Part shown: piece by piece, positions 33,658 to 42,492 of the stretch
Position numbering within the stretch: position 1 is the stretch's first letter
How the letters are laid out: every line of letters begins with the position of its first letter
NCBI GenBank assembly: GCA_020638675.1
Contig: JACKID010000001.1
Coordinates: 1,426,001-1,490,000 of the forward strand
Direction of reading: 5' to 3'
DNA: 64,000 nt
Source: Planctomycetota bacterium
Lineage (GTDB): Bacteria; Planctomycetota; UBA8742; UBA2392
The notes under the pieces: model-generated
Seen by the model: only the letters and a program-made list of their open reading frames with translations
Databases searched by the model: none
Told to the model about the DNA's origin: nothing
Position numbers and translations under genes: made by a program

Positions 33658-36309
33658 CTAGCGCAGCAATGAGGCGCTGCTGCTCGGCGCTCGGAACGCG
33701 GCCGAGATGCTGAAGTAAAAGCCAAGGCTCCCGTCGAGCGCATCGCGCACGAATACAAAGCCAAGGTCGAAGGCCTCAAGCACGCGGCGGGTCAGCTCGA
33801 TGCGCGTGTCGCGGAACTTGCCGGCCAGCAGGTCGTACTCCTGTTTCACGCCGATGCCGTAAAGCCCGGTCGTCAGGTTGCCCTGTATACCGACCACCTG
33901 GTGCTGCCCCTTCAGCAGGCGATAGTAAATGTTCGCGGTGATGCCGGTCTGGCCCAGGATCAGCACGTCGAAGCGGAAACTCGCGGCCGCGCGATTGAAG
34001 TTGCCCGAATAGGTGTCGATGAACATGTTGCCCTCGAGCGTGAAGCCCGGTGCAGGCCGCCAGGTAGCGGCGATTTCCAGGTCGCCGAAGTTGCGGTCGT
34101 TGTTGTCGCGGCGGCGGTTCGGGTACCACGGGATCTCGGCCATGATCTCGAAGTAATCGACCGTGTGGCGGTCCGCGCCCCAGCCCTTGCGGGTCTGCAG
34201 CCTCTCGCGGAAACCGAAGCGCACTTCGTGGAACTCGTCGAGCGTGTCGACCGTGTCCAGCGGCGTGAAAGCGCGCCCCGGGATCTCGTCGAGGCTGTTG
34301 TAGAAGAAGTTGGTGTAGCGGACGAACGGCGCGAACACATGGCGCAGACCATCGATCGCAAGTCCCGGAATCTGGACGTCGCTGAACGTCCCGGTGAAGA
34401 AGGTCTGAAGATTAGCGCCGAAGAACGGCAGGAAGCGGTACAGCAGCCCGTCCGCCTTTTCGTCGCCGGCGCGCAGCCCGGGGAACGTGCCGTCGCTGCT
34501 CAGGAATGGTCGTGACTGGTCCTCGGCGAAGCGCAGGTGGTTGGTCGCGACGGTAAAGCGGGTGCCGACGAACGGGTCCACCGCGAACGGCCCCAGCTCG
34601 AGCGGCAGGCTGAACCAGGATGTGCTGTCGGCACGCAGGGTCGCGATCTCGTCGCGATCGTCGCCGTCGCCTGGCGCGAAACGCAGCACGCTGGCCTCGG
34701 TCCGGCTTGAGAACTGCAGCCCGAAGTCGCCAACGGGCTGCCTGTAGGTTTCAAAACCCAGCGTCGGCAGGTACTCCGTGCGCGACTGCCACGGGTGCAC
34801 CTTCGGCTCGACCAGCAGGAAGAAATTCAGGTTCTCGTAGCGCTTGGTGAGCTGCAGGAAGCTGTTTTCGGGCTCGTTGTTGTCGTACTCGTTAACGTAG
34901 AACTCGCGGCGGAAGTTCTTGTCACTCGAGTAATTCAGCAGGTGGTCAAATTGCCAGCCGTCGCCGAAGTTCTGCGAGTAGGCGCCGTAAAGGCGCCCGC
35001 GGCTGTGTTTCTCGACCGGGTACCAGCCAAGGTCCTTGGCGCGGCTGCGTTTGTCGCCGGGGTCATTGATGTACAGGCTGCGGAAGCTGCTGGCGCCGAA
35101 TTCCTTGAACGAGCGCACGCCGCCCCAGTCCAGGTTCAAGCCCAGTCCCAGGCCGCGCCGCGAGAAGTAGTCGATCTGAGGGCCCAGCCGCAGGGGGTTG
35201 AACGGAGGCTCGGGATCGGCGAAGAAGTCGTATGTCGCGATGGCATCAATGTACATGCGGAACGCGTAGCCGAAGCGCGCGTTGGTGATGAAGTCCAGTT
35301 GGCGGATGGGCGGCTGGCTGTCGACGTCGTAGGCGTAGTCCTCCGTCGGCAAGGTGAGCAAGGGGTAGTCGAGCACGCGCACCGACGGGCGGGTGAGGTA
35401 GACCGTGCTGCGGACCTTGGTCAGGCGAATCGTCAGCTTCTCGGCCGCCAGCGAATAGGACGCGATCGCCAGCGAGCTTGACGAAACGCTGCCATTCTCG
35501 AGGTCAACTTCTTTCAGATCCTCGGTCAGCATGAAGCGCAATTCGTCCGCGCGGGCGAATAATCGCAGCCCCTGCTCGTGCGGGAGCGAACGCAGCCTGT
35601 CGGGCTTGTCGGGCTTCGCGTCGTCCGAAGGTGCTGCGCCGACGGTGTCTTCCGTGCCGGCCGAAGCGTCCGAAGCCGAGCCGACGCCGATACCCGACTT
35701 CAGGGGCGGGCCGCCCGGGCCGTCACCGCCTTCTTCCGCGCCCGAGTGCAGCTTGGCATTGCTGACGCGCCCGCGCAGGTTCAGCACATCGCGACTGGTA
35801 TCGTTCCCCTTGGCGTCGTAGCTGATGATCTTGCTGCGTGCGAAGTCGAGAAACAGGCGGTCGGCGCGCATGGTGACCGAGCTTTTGCCGACCGTGTACT
35901 TCATCCAGATATTGCCTTCTCCGTAGAACTGCAGATTGCTGGCGCCGCTGGCCATCGCGAGGAACGGGTCGTTCTCGACGTCCGTGTCGGTGGTGCCTTC
36001 GCCCGGCTCAAACCACAGCAATGCGCGGTCTGCCAGCAGAGTCAGCTTGCGCACCTCGCCTTTGTCGGGCGTCTTGTCCTGGTAGTTCAGACTGACCGCG
36101 TAGGGCAGCGCCAGCACAAACGGGCCCTCGGTGCCGTCGGCTTTGACTTCACGCCAGGCCTCCCAGTACGTCGTCTGGCCTTCGTCCACGACGAAGCTGA
36201 TGGAAACTTCGCCCGGCTCATCATCCGCCGGCTTGTCCTGCGCAAGCAGCGCGCCGGCCAGGGCGGCCGACAGCAGCAGGCAAAGCAGAATTGGGCGCGT
36301 TTGCGTCAT
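33658..36309 (-). CDS. lptD: LptD/OstA-like outer-membrane beta-barrel protein
   Basis: About 883 residues. Signal peptide (MTQTRPILLCLLLSAALAGALLAQ), an N-terminal beta region with a Gly/Asp/Pro-rich insert (around 195-245), then a long region of amphipathic strands with alternating aromatic residues ending in a Phe-rich C-terminus. The segment YLTRPSVRVLDYPLLTLP resembles the junction before the LptD barrel. Probably inserts lipopolysaccharide or a related lipid into the outer membrane. ATG 36309; a TTG at 36330 is rejected. The assignment rests on pattern, not a strong motif. Confidence 0.65.
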   Translation of the reverse strand: MTQTRPILLCLLLSAALAGALLAQDKPADDEPGEVSISFVVDEGQTTYWEAWREVKADGTEGPFVLALPYAVSLNYQDKTPDKGEVRKLTLLADRALLWFEPGEGTTDTDVENDPFLAMASGASNLQFYGEGNIWMKYTVGKSSVTMRADRLFLDFARSKIISYDAKGNDTSRDVLNLRGRVSNAKLHSGAEEGGDGPGGPPLKSGIGVGSASDASAGTEDTVGAAPSDDAKPDKPDRLRSLPHEQGLRLFARADELRFMLTEDLKEVDLENGSVSSSSLAIASYSLAAEKLTIRLTKVRSTVYLTRPSVRVLDYPLLTLPTEDYAYDVDSQPPIRQLDFITNARFGYAFRMYIDAIATYDFFADPEPPFNPLRLGPQIDYFSRRGLGLGLNLDWGGVRSFKEFGASSFRSLYINDPGDKRSRAKDLGWYPVEKHSRGRLYGAYSQNFGDGWQFDHLLNYSSDKNFRREFYVNEYDNNEPENSFLQLTKRYENLNFFLLVEPKVHPWQSRTEYLPTLGFETYRQPVGDFGLQFSSRTEASVLRFAPGDGDDRDEIATLRADSTSWFSLPLELGPFAVDPFVGTRFTVATNHLRFAEDQSRPFLSSDGTFPGLRAGDEKADGLLYRFLPFFGANLQTFFTGTFSDVQIPGLAIDGLRHVFAPFVRYTNFFYNSLDEIPGRAFTPLDTVDTLDEFHEVRFGFRERLQTRKGWGADRHTVDYFEIMAEIPWYPNRRRDNNDRNFGDLEIAATWRPAPGFTLEGNMFIDTYSGNFNRAAASFRFDVLILGQTGITANIYYRLLKGQHQVVGIQGNLTTGLYGIGVKQEYDLLAGKFRDTRIELTRRVLEAFDLGFVFVRDALDGSLGFYFSISAAFRAPSSSASLLR

Positions 36310-36366
36310 CCGGGCCAGGGCCGAAAACAAAGCGTTACAGTAGCGGGGGAGTGCGGGGCGGCAATA

Positions 36367-37353
36367 CTAACCCGGCCAAGCCAGCGCGATGGCGTCGCAG
36401 CAGAGCTTGAGGTTGACGTTGCCGTCGAGGCTCGAGCGCAGATCATCCAGCCTCGTTAACGACGCAACCAGCTTGTCCGTTGAGTATGGTTCGCCCTCAA
36501 TTGCGCGGGTGAGCGGCTTCAAGTCGGCGCAACCCATGCTGGAAAGCATGCGGTCGCGCAGGGCCGCGCTCAGCAGGGCGATTGCCTCGCGCAGCATGGC
36601 GCGCTTGGCTTCGTTGTCGTCGCCGCCCTGCACGGACCCGACCAGTGTCTCGGATGCGTGAAACGGGTCGTCGCGCACGAACTTCAGGAATTCGCGCACT
36701 GTGTCGAGCACGTTCGCATCGGCCATGCGCCGCAATCGCCCGGGACTGCCCTGCGCAGCGCGCACCAGGACGGCTCGCGAGTCCGGGTTGACGGGCAGGC
36801 CTTCCCAGCCGCGCGCGACGTCCGCGACAAGGTCATCGGGCAGGGGTGCGAAGCGCACGGACTGACAGCGCGACAGGATGGTGGGCAGTACCTGCGCCAG
36901 ATTCTCGGCCAGCAGGATGAACACAAGGTCGCCCGGCGGCTCCTCAAGTGTCTTCAGGAATGCGTTGGCGGAACTGTCGTTGAAGCGATCCGCATCGGCG
37001 ACGATGAACGTTCGCATGCCCGGCTCAAGCCGCTTCCGGGAGGCTTCGTCCACGATCTCGCGCACCAGCTCGACGGGAAAGGCCGCCTTGTCTTCGGGCT
37101 TGGCGAAGCGGCGCACGCTGGGGTGCACGTCCTTGGCGATGCGCGTGCATTCATTGCAAACGCCGCAGGACCAGCCGCCAACGGGCTTCTCGCAGCGCAA
37201 GGCAGCGGCGAATTCGCGTGCCAGCGCGGCCTTGCCAATGCCGTCCGGGCCGATGAACAGGTAGCCCCCGTTGGCCTTGCCGGCGGCGATCACGTGCTTC
37301 AGCCAGCCGCGAACCTGGTCATGCCCCTTCGGCCTGAAGAGTGCGTCCGTCAT
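36367..37353 (-). CDS. holB: DNA polymerase III subunit delta'
   Basis: 328 residues, clamp-loader AAA+ protein. N-terminal P-loop GPDGIGKA (35-42), zinc-type cysteines C54, C63, C66, C69, and the SRC-containing sensor segment TILSRCQSVRF are typical of HolB/DnaX family members. ATG 37353 follows GGAGGATTGTG poorly placed, but the upstream frame to 37515 has no support. Lies 57 bp upstream of the lptD-like gene on the same strand. Confidence 0.88.
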   Translation of the reverse strand: MTDALFRPKGHDQVRGWLKHVIAAGKANGGYLFIGPDGIGKAALAREFAAALRCEKPVGGWSCGVCNECTRIAKDVHPSVRRFAKPEDKAAFPVELVREIVDEASRKRLEPGMRTFIVADADRFNDSSANAFLKTLEEPPGDLVFILLAENLAQVLPTILSRCQSVRFAPLPDDLVADVARGWEGLPVNPDSRAVLVRAAQGSPGRLRRMADANVLDTVREFLKFVRDDPFHASETLVGSVQGGDDNEAKRAMLREAIALLSAALRDRMLSSMGCADLKPLTRAIEGEPYSTDKLVASLTRLDDLRSSLDGNVNLKLCCDAIALAWPG

Positions 37354-37401
37354 GGGGAGGATTGTGTGATGGCCGGCGGCTCCAGACCACGACAAAAGCA
37401 A

Positions 37402-37419
37402 TCTCACGCAGAGACGCCG
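37402..37419. repeat. TCTCACGCAGAGACGC-type intergenic motif
   Basis: A copy of the TCTCACGCAGAGACGCCG motif, which I recall as a common intergenic phrase in many bacterial genomes. A hairpin GGGGCC-TTTT-GGCCCC follows at about 37435-37450. Related in rhythm to the repeats at 3880 and 46584. Confidence 0.5.
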
Positions 37420-37548
37420 TGCGGCCAGACTCTGGGGGCCTTTTGGCCCCTGCGGGATGAGACAAAACCGACAGGCGAACCCGGCAAAACGAGGCTTGAC
37501 CGGGGGCTTCCTCATTTACAGACTCGCGCGCCCTCGCACGGGAAAGCC

Positions 37549-38430
37549 ATGGCTGAATCGCCCAAAGAAATTCGCAAGCGCATTCGCTCAGTGACTTCGA
37601 CCAAGAAGATCACCAAGACGATGGAGCTTGTCGCCACCAGCAAGATGAAGCGCGCGCAGGACCGCGTGTCCGCGGCCGGCCCTTACACCGAGAAGCTGAA
37701 CGAAATCATCAGCGCCATCGCAGAGGGTGGCGCATCGCTTGACTTGCCGCTGCTTGAGACGCGCAGCGAGGTCAAGAAGGTTGCCATCGTCCTGCTGACC
37801 GCCAACCGCGGACTGTGCGGCGGCTTCAACGCGAACCTGATCAAGCTGGCCAAGCGCACCATCACGGCCGAGAAGGCCAAGGGGCGCGAGGTGCAGCTGA
37901 CATGCATCGGCAAGAAGGGCATGGCGACCCTGCGGTTCCAGGAGTTCGCCATTCACCGCTCGATCGTCGATATCCCGGACAAGCCGACGTTTGACGACGC
38001 ACACCGGGTCGTGGACGAGCTGGTCGCCGACTTCATTCGCGGCGAAGTGGACGAAGTGCTCGTGGTTTACCCGCACTGGCAGGGCCTCGGTGCGCAGCCC
38101 CCGACGGTGAAGAAGCTGCTGCCGATCGAGCCGCCGAAGGCGGAAGCCGGCGCGGAGAAGAAGGGCGTGCTGGACTTCATCTTCAGCCCGCCGGCCGGCG
38201 AAATCCTTGCCGACCTGCTGCCGCGCTACGTGACGCAGACCATGTACACCATGCTGGTCATGAGCCACGCCGGTGAGCAGGTTGCGCGCCGCACGGCCAT
38301 GAAGAGCGCCACCGACAACGCGCAGGACATGCTCACGCACCTGACGCGCACACTCAACCGCGCGCGCCAGGCCCAGATCACGCAGGAAATCGCCGAAATC
38401 GTCGGCGGCGCCGCGGCGCTCCAGAAGTAG
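37549..38430 (+). CDS. atpG: ATP synthase F1 gamma subunit, solitary gene
   Basis: 293 residues. The rotating shaft of F1: N-terminal helix with IRKRIRSVTSTKKITKTMELVA and C-terminal helix with MKSATDNAQDMLTHLTRTLNRARQ, both family signatures; the central domain has LLTANRGLCGGFN. ATG 37549. No other ATP-synthase gene is adjacent: upstream is divergent holB, downstream a terminator and a convergent methyltransferase. A ~15-residue charged insertion occurs near residue 195-210 (PPKAEAGAEKKG). Confidence 0.95.
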   Translation: MAESPKEIRKRIRSVTSTKKITKTMELVATSKMKRAQDRVSAAGPYTEKLNEIISAIAEGGASLDLPLLETRSEVKKVAIVLLTANRGLCGGFNANLIKLAKRTITAEKAKGREVQLTCIGKKGMATLRFQEFAIHRSIVDIPDKPTFDDAHRVVDELVADFIRGEVDEVLVVYPHWQGLGAQPPTVKKLLPIEPPKAEAGAEKKGVLDFIFSPPAGEILADLLPRYVTQTMYTMLVMSHAGEQVARRTAMKSATDNAQDMLTHLTRTLNRARQAQITQEIAEIVGGAAALQK

Positions 38431-38454
38431 CCAGAACAAGTATCAGCAAAACAG

Positions 38455-38481
38455 AAGCCCGCCGTGCAAACGGCGGGCTTT
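38455..38481 (+). terminator. Rho-independent terminator after atpG
   Basis: 11-bp stem AAGCCCGCCGT / ACGGCGGGCTT around GCAA, 24 bp after the atpG stop, followed by TGCGTT. It can also serve the convergent methyltransferase gene. Confidence 0.9.
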
Positions 38482-38498
38482 GCGTTCAGGTCAGGGGC

Positions 38499-39239
38499 TC
38501 ACGCCCAAAGCGTCCGCGCGCCCAGCTTCTCCGGTTTCAACCCGGCCGACTTGCCCAGCAGGTGCACGCGTTCAGGCAAATCGACGTCGAAGTGCCACTC
38601 ATCTGCGCGCCCGCCGTGTGCGGCGATTCGCTCGGCCCAGTCCTGCCACCAGGGCGCGATGCGCGTGGCAAGCGGCTCAATGATCAATACCCGGCTGCCG
38701 CCCCTGAGTTGTTTCTCCAGCTCGCGCCACACCTGCTCGCGATCCTTCTCATCGAGCTCGTTGATGGTAAACGCCGCGACAACGCCAACAGGCGGCTTCG
38801 GCCAGCGGTACTTGGCAAGGTGACACCGCACGCCGCCCCCGCGAATCCCGAGGTCTTTGAAGGTGAACGCCGCCTCGCGCAAGATCTCCGGGTCCAGCTC
38901 AACCCCGACAACGTTCCCACCCGAATGCAGCGCCCACGCCGCGCCCGCAACACCGCTGCCGCAGCCGAGGTCAACAAGTGGCATCGGCGTCTCGCCGATG
39001 GCCGCAGCTCCCAACGCCTTCAGCACTTCCCGCACAATCACGAAATGTCGCGGCGCGTAGTACAGCGCAAACGCGGCCTGCTTGCCGCGGCCTTCAAGCG
39101 CCTTGCCGCGCAAGCGCGTGCGGCGCTGGACGTAGTCGCGCGTCAGCGCCTTCAGTGCGCGTGCGACTTCCTGGTGGGTCAACTCGCCCATCCAGCGCTC
39201 AAACAGCTTGTCGATCCAGTTGTCGAACGGGTCAGGCAC
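38499..39239 (-). CDS. Class I SAM-dependent methyltransferase, Rsm22-like
   Basis: 246 residues. Rossmann methyltransferase with motif I LVDLGCGSG at about 88-96 and an acidic strand-2 end (VVGVELD). The N-terminal helical part with ALYYAPRHFVIVREVL resembles the Rsm22 group associated with ribosomal small subunits; the Rsm22 Cys ligands are not evident. GTG start at 39239 overlaps the stop of the cupin gene by one base. Substrate unknown. Confidence 0.75.
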   Translation of the reverse strand: MPDPFDNWIDKLFERWMGELTHQEVARALKALTRDYVQRRTRLRGKALEGRGKQAAFALYYAPRHFVIVREVLKALGAAAIGETPMPLVDLGCGSGVAGAAWALHSGGNVVGVELDPEILREAAFTFKDLGIRGGGVRCHLAKYRWPKPPVGVVAAFTINELDEKDREQVWRELEKQLRGGSRVLIIEPLATRIAPWWQDWAERIAAHGGRADEWHFDVDLPERVHLLGKSAGLKPEKLGARTLWA

Positions 39240-39607
39240 TAGAGCCGGTCCAGCTCTTCAGGCTTGCGGGTCCATTCATTCGCGGCCGCGTCGCCGGTAT
39301 TGAGCGTGCTGGCGGGCTCGAACAGCAGCACGCTGCACGGCGTGATCGCGACCGGCTTGTGCTCAATACCGTGTGGGACAACGAAGAACTCGCCCGGCGA
39401 AAGCTCGACCGTCTTGTCGCGCAGCTCAATGTTGAGCCGCCCGTCGATCACGTAGAACAACTCGTCCTCGACGTCATGCTTGTGCCAGACGTACTCGTTC
39501 TCGAACTTCACCAGCTTTACGTACTGCCCATTCAACTCGCCGACGATGGTGGGGGACCACATTTCTGTGATCTTCGCCAGCTTGTCGGCCAGGTTGACCT
39601 TCTCCAC
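39239..39607 (-). CDS. Small cupin protein
   Basis: 122 residues. Single cupin barrel with both motifs: HKHDVEDE (metal ligands His, His, Glu) and PGEFFVVPHGIEHKP. Probably a metal-binding sensor or isomerase-like protein in the cytoplasm; specificity unknown. GTG at 39607 chosen, preceded by AGGGGG and starting 8 bp after the stop of the upstream small gene. The C-terminal tail is acidic and polar. Confidence 0.85.
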   Translation of the reverse strand: MEKVNLADKLAKITEMWSPTIVGELNGQYVKLVKFENEYVWHKHDVEDELFYVIDGRLNIELRDKTVELSPGEFFVVPHGIEHKPVAITPCSVLLFEPASTLNTGDAAANEWTRKPEELDRL

Positions 39608-39615
39608 ATCGCCCC

Positions 39616-39825
39616 CTAGGCGTTGCGCTTGAGCGTCCAGAACAGCCAGTTCGCGCTGGCGACGCAGCTCGCAACTTCCCAGCCTTCGCGGCCGAGTTCG
39701 CCCAGCAACTGCACCACGGCCGAGTATTCGCCCTGGGCCTTCTTGGTGGCACCGCCGGGCAGATCTGCGCGCAGTCCGCCGCTGTCCCAAAGCCATTCCA
39801 CCGTTGCGTATTCGAAGCGTCCCAT
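39616..39825 (-). CDS. Small DUF4177-like protein
   Basis: 69 residues. Pattern MGRFEYATVEW ... LNELGREGWEVASCV ... FWTLKR matches small DUF4177-type proteins (here LLGELGREGWEV). Strong ribosome site CGGAGG seven bases before the ATG. First gene of a small unit with the cupin and methyltransferase genes. Function unknown. Confidence 0.8.
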   Translation of the reverse strand: MGRFEYATVEWLWDSGGLRADLPGGATKKAQGEYSAVVQLLGELGREGWEVASCVASANWLFWTLKRNA

Positions 39826-39897
39826 TGGTTCCTCCGCAAGTTGATACGGCGGATACTACTTCGCCGGGCGCGAAGGGCGAATGGCATTCGAGGACGA

Positions 39898-40473
39898 TCA
39901 GACCAGGTGCTTGAGCTTGTCCTTCAGCTTCTCGCGCCCTCGGTGCAGGCGCGAACGCACTGTGCCGGGCGCGATCGCGAGCATGTCCGCGATTTCCTCA
40001 TAGCTGAGGCCCTGCAAGTCGCGCATGACGACCACGTCGCGGTATTCGTCTTCAAGCTCGTCGATCGCCGCGCGCACCAGCACACCAATGTCCTCGGCTG
40101 CGACCAGGTCATCCGGTGTGCGCTGGTCCGCCCCGGGCTCAGGCATGCCTTCGATCTGAAGGCTGGTTTCTGTCTTGCTGCCGCCGCGTTTCTGTGCGCT
40201 TTCGTGGCGGTAGTGGCTGGTGATGAGGTTCATCGCGATGCGATACATCCAGGTGCTGAAGCGGGCGCGGTCTTCGTAGGTGTCGATGGCGCGATAGGCC
40301 TGGATGAAGGCTTCCTGCGTGATGTCCATGGCCTTGTGCTGGTCGCGAACCTGGCGCAGGACGCTGGCGTAGATGCGGTCCTGGTTGGCCTGTACGAGCT
40401 GACCGTAGGCGTCGCCGTCGCCATCGCGCGCCTTGGCGATCAGGGCAAGCTCCGCGTCCTTGTCGTATGCCAT
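39898..40473 (-). CDS. ECF-type RNA polymerase sigma factor
   Basis: 191 residues. Sigma2 region (about 20-90) with DITQEAFIQAYRAIDTYEDRARFSTWMYRIA and sigma4 helix-turn-helix (about 135-185) with LSYEEIADMLAIAPGTVRSRLHRG. RpoE-like. ATG 40473; an upstream in-frame start at 40536 is less likely. No anti-sigma factor gene is adjacent: the neighbours are the DUF4177-like gene and the divergent TldD/PmbA gene, so its regulation is not visible here. Confidence 0.92.
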   Translation of the reverse strand: MAYDKDAELALIAKARDGDGDAYGQLVQANQDRIYASVLRQVRDQHKAMDITQEAFIQAYRAIDTYEDRARFSTWMYRIAMNLITSHYRHESAQKRGGSKTETSLQIEGMPEPGADQRTPDDLVAAEDIGVLVRAAIDELEDEYRDVVVMRDLQGLSYEEIADMLAIAPGTVRSRLHRGREKLKDKLKHLV

Positions 40474-40667
40474 AGGACGGGAAACTGCCTTGTTGGCGGG
40501 GCTCTTGTCAACTGCGTCTGTGACTGCCCTCAACACGGCGCACCAGTTGTGGCGCCATGCCCGGGAGATTTGTCGGCGCCTACAGGTAATACCGGTGTAA
40601 ACACAAAAGGGTTCAGGGTTTTCCGCAGAATTACTCCGGCGTTACAATCCAGACCGAAGGAGTCCCA

Positions 40668-42020
40668 ATGCTCAGTCGCGAAGAATGCCAGGCTCTCATC
40701 AACAAAGTCGTGAAACTCGCCGATGCCGAGCAGGTGGAGGCGATCATTCACTCCAGCACCACCAACAGCACGCGGTTTTCCGGCAATGTCATCACGCAGA
40801 ACGTCGGGCTGACGGATCAGGCGCTGCGCCTGCGCGTGATCACCGACGGGCGGCAGGGCGTCGCGTCCATCAACCAGTTTGACGACGACAGCATCCGGCG
40901 CGGTGTGCAGAGCGCGCTGGCCGTGGCGCGCGTGGCGGCCAAGGACGACACGCTGCTGCCGCTGATCGACAAGCAGCCCGAATACCAGCCGGTGGACGCA
41001 TGGCATGAAAGCACCGCAAAGTGCACGCCCGCGCAACGCGCGGCGGCCATCGGCAAGGTCCTGGCAGACTTCGACAAGCGCAAGCTGGAGGGCGCCGGCA
41101 TATTCGACACGGATGAAGGCGCCGTTGCATACGGGACCAACACCGGGGTCTTTGCCTACAAGTCCGGCACCAAGGCCGAGTTCAGCGTCAGTGCGTTCCT
41201 CGAAAACGGCAACGTCGAGGGCTGGGCCGAGAGCTTCAATCTGGACGTCAACAAGTGCGACCCGTGGACCGCCGGCCAACGCGCCGCCGCCAAGGCCGAG
41301 CAGGGTGTGAAACCGCAGGCGATCAAGCCGGGCGAATACACGGTGATCTTTGAGCCCTCGGCCGTGGCCGAGATGATGTTGTTCTGGGGCTGGCTGACCG
41401 CCAACGGGCTCGCATTTGCTGAAGGGCGCAGCTTCCACCGAGGCGAGCTTGGTCAGGCAATCCTCGACAAGAAGCTGACGATCGTGGAAGACCCATACCA
41501 CCCGGAACTTGGCGGCACGCCCTTCGACATGGAGGGCTTCGCCACCCAGAAGGTGACGCTGGTTGAAAACGGCACCGTCAAGGCCGTCGTGCATGACCGT
41601 CGCAGCGCCTCCATGTGCGGGCAGAAAAACACAGGCCACGCGAACGCCCAGCCGGATGCGGGCGGCGCGGGCCCCGGCAGCCTGGTCGTCAGCACTGGCG
41701 ACCAGAGCGTTGACCAGATGATCGCCGGAACCGAACGCGGCTTGCTGATTACCAAGCTGCACTACACGAATGTCGTGAACCGGCAGGAAGTCAGCATCAC
41801 CGGCATGACCCGCGCCGGGACGTTCATGATCGAAAACGGCAAGCTGACGCACGCGGTCAAGAACATGCGCTTTACGCAGTCGCTGCTCACGGCCTTTGCG
41901 AACATCGATGCCATCGGCCGTGAGGCGCACGCGGGCGGCGGGGCGCTGTTCGGCGGCAACTTCGTGGTGCCCGCCATGAAGATCAACAACTGGCGCTTCA
42001 GCAGTCCGACCGGTTTCTAG
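40668..42020 (+). CDS. TldD/PmbA (TldE)-family metallopeptidase-related protein
   Basis: 450 residues. N-terminal domain with ADAEQVEAIIHSS and FSGNVITQN, C-terminal domain with NTGHANAQPDAGG and VNRQEVSITGMTRAGTFMIENGK, as in TldD/PmbA proteins. No HExxxH-type metal site is visible, so it corresponds better to the non-catalytic TldE/PmbA partner. In known systems TldD and TldE together degrade peptides; no TldD partner is in the window. ATG 40668 follows GAAGGAG. Gene downstream is a GNAT, 8 bp away. Confidence 0.88.
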   Translation: MLSREECQALINKVVKLADAEQVEAIIHSSTTNSTRFSGNVITQNVGLTDQALRLRVITDGRQGVASINQFDDDSIRRGVQSALAVARVAAKDDTLLPLIDKQPEYQPVDAWHESTAKCTPAQRAAAIGKVLADFDKRKLEGAGIFDTDEGAVAYGTNTGVFAYKSGTKAEFSVSAFLENGNVEGWAESFNLDVNKCDPWTAGQRAAAKAEQGVKPQAIKPGEYTVIFEPSAVAEMMLFWGWLTANGLAFAEGRSFHRGELGQAILDKKLTIVEDPYHPELGGTPFDMEGFATQKVTLVENGTVKAVVHDRRSASMCGQKNTGHANAQPDAGGAGPGSLVVSTGDQSVDQMIAGTERGLLITKLHYTNVVNRQEVSITGMTRAGTFMIENGKLTHAVKNMRFTQSLLTAFANIDAIGREAHAGGGALFGGNFVVPAMKINNWRFSSPTGF

Positions 42021-42028
42021 GACGAATC

Positions 42029-42490
42029 ATGGCCACGCAGGTTCGGATCCGTCTTGCTGCGACTGAGGACGCGGAAGTCCTGTGTGAGGCCATGCGCGCC
42101 TTTCTGGCCGAGCTGGACGGCTCCGACAGCGGGCTCGACGAAGAGTCGGAAGTCGCGCTGGCGACCGACCTGCTGGCGGGCGACCAGCACCTGGTGCTGC
42201 TGGCGGAGACCGATCGCCCGGTCGGGTTCATCACGGCCGCGCAGTCCGCGGCGCTTCACGCCGGCGGCATCTACGGTGTGATCGACGAGTTCTACGTGCA
42301 GCCGGAGTTGCGCTCGACGGGCATCGGCAAGGCGCTGCTCGATGCCCTGGTGGAAGCCGCCAGGGCACGCGGCTGGCGGCGGCTGGAACTGACCACGACC
42401 TCGCGCTCCGAATCGATGGCGCGCGCCATCGAATTCTACAGCCGCGAGCAGTTCGAGCAGATCGGCCCGCGCCTCAAGCGCGTGCTGTAG
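42029..42490 (+). CDS. GNAT-family N-acetyltransferase
   Basis: 153 residues. Acetyl-CoA-binding motif V-PELRSTGIGKALLDALVEAA in the middle and a C-terminal TTTSRSESMARAIEFYSREQF segment typical of GNAT enzymes. Probably co-transcribed with the TldD/PmbA gene (8-bp gap). Substrate not predictable. Convergent with the AAA+ regulator, 2 bp apart. Confidence 0.9.
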   Translation: MATQVRIRLAATEDAEVLCEAMRAFLAELDGSDSGLDEESEVALATDLLAGDQHLVLLAETDRPVGFITAAQSAALHAGGIYGVIDEFYVQPELRSTGIGKALLDALVEAARARGWRRLELTTTSRSESMARAIEFYSREQFEQIGPRLKRVL

Positions 42491-42492
42491 CC

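Noticed and set aside
36658..37548. N-terminal extension that would make AtpG about 590 residues
   Set aside because: It is antisense to holB and has no relation to the gamma subunit; the ATG at 37549 begins the family's N-terminal helix.
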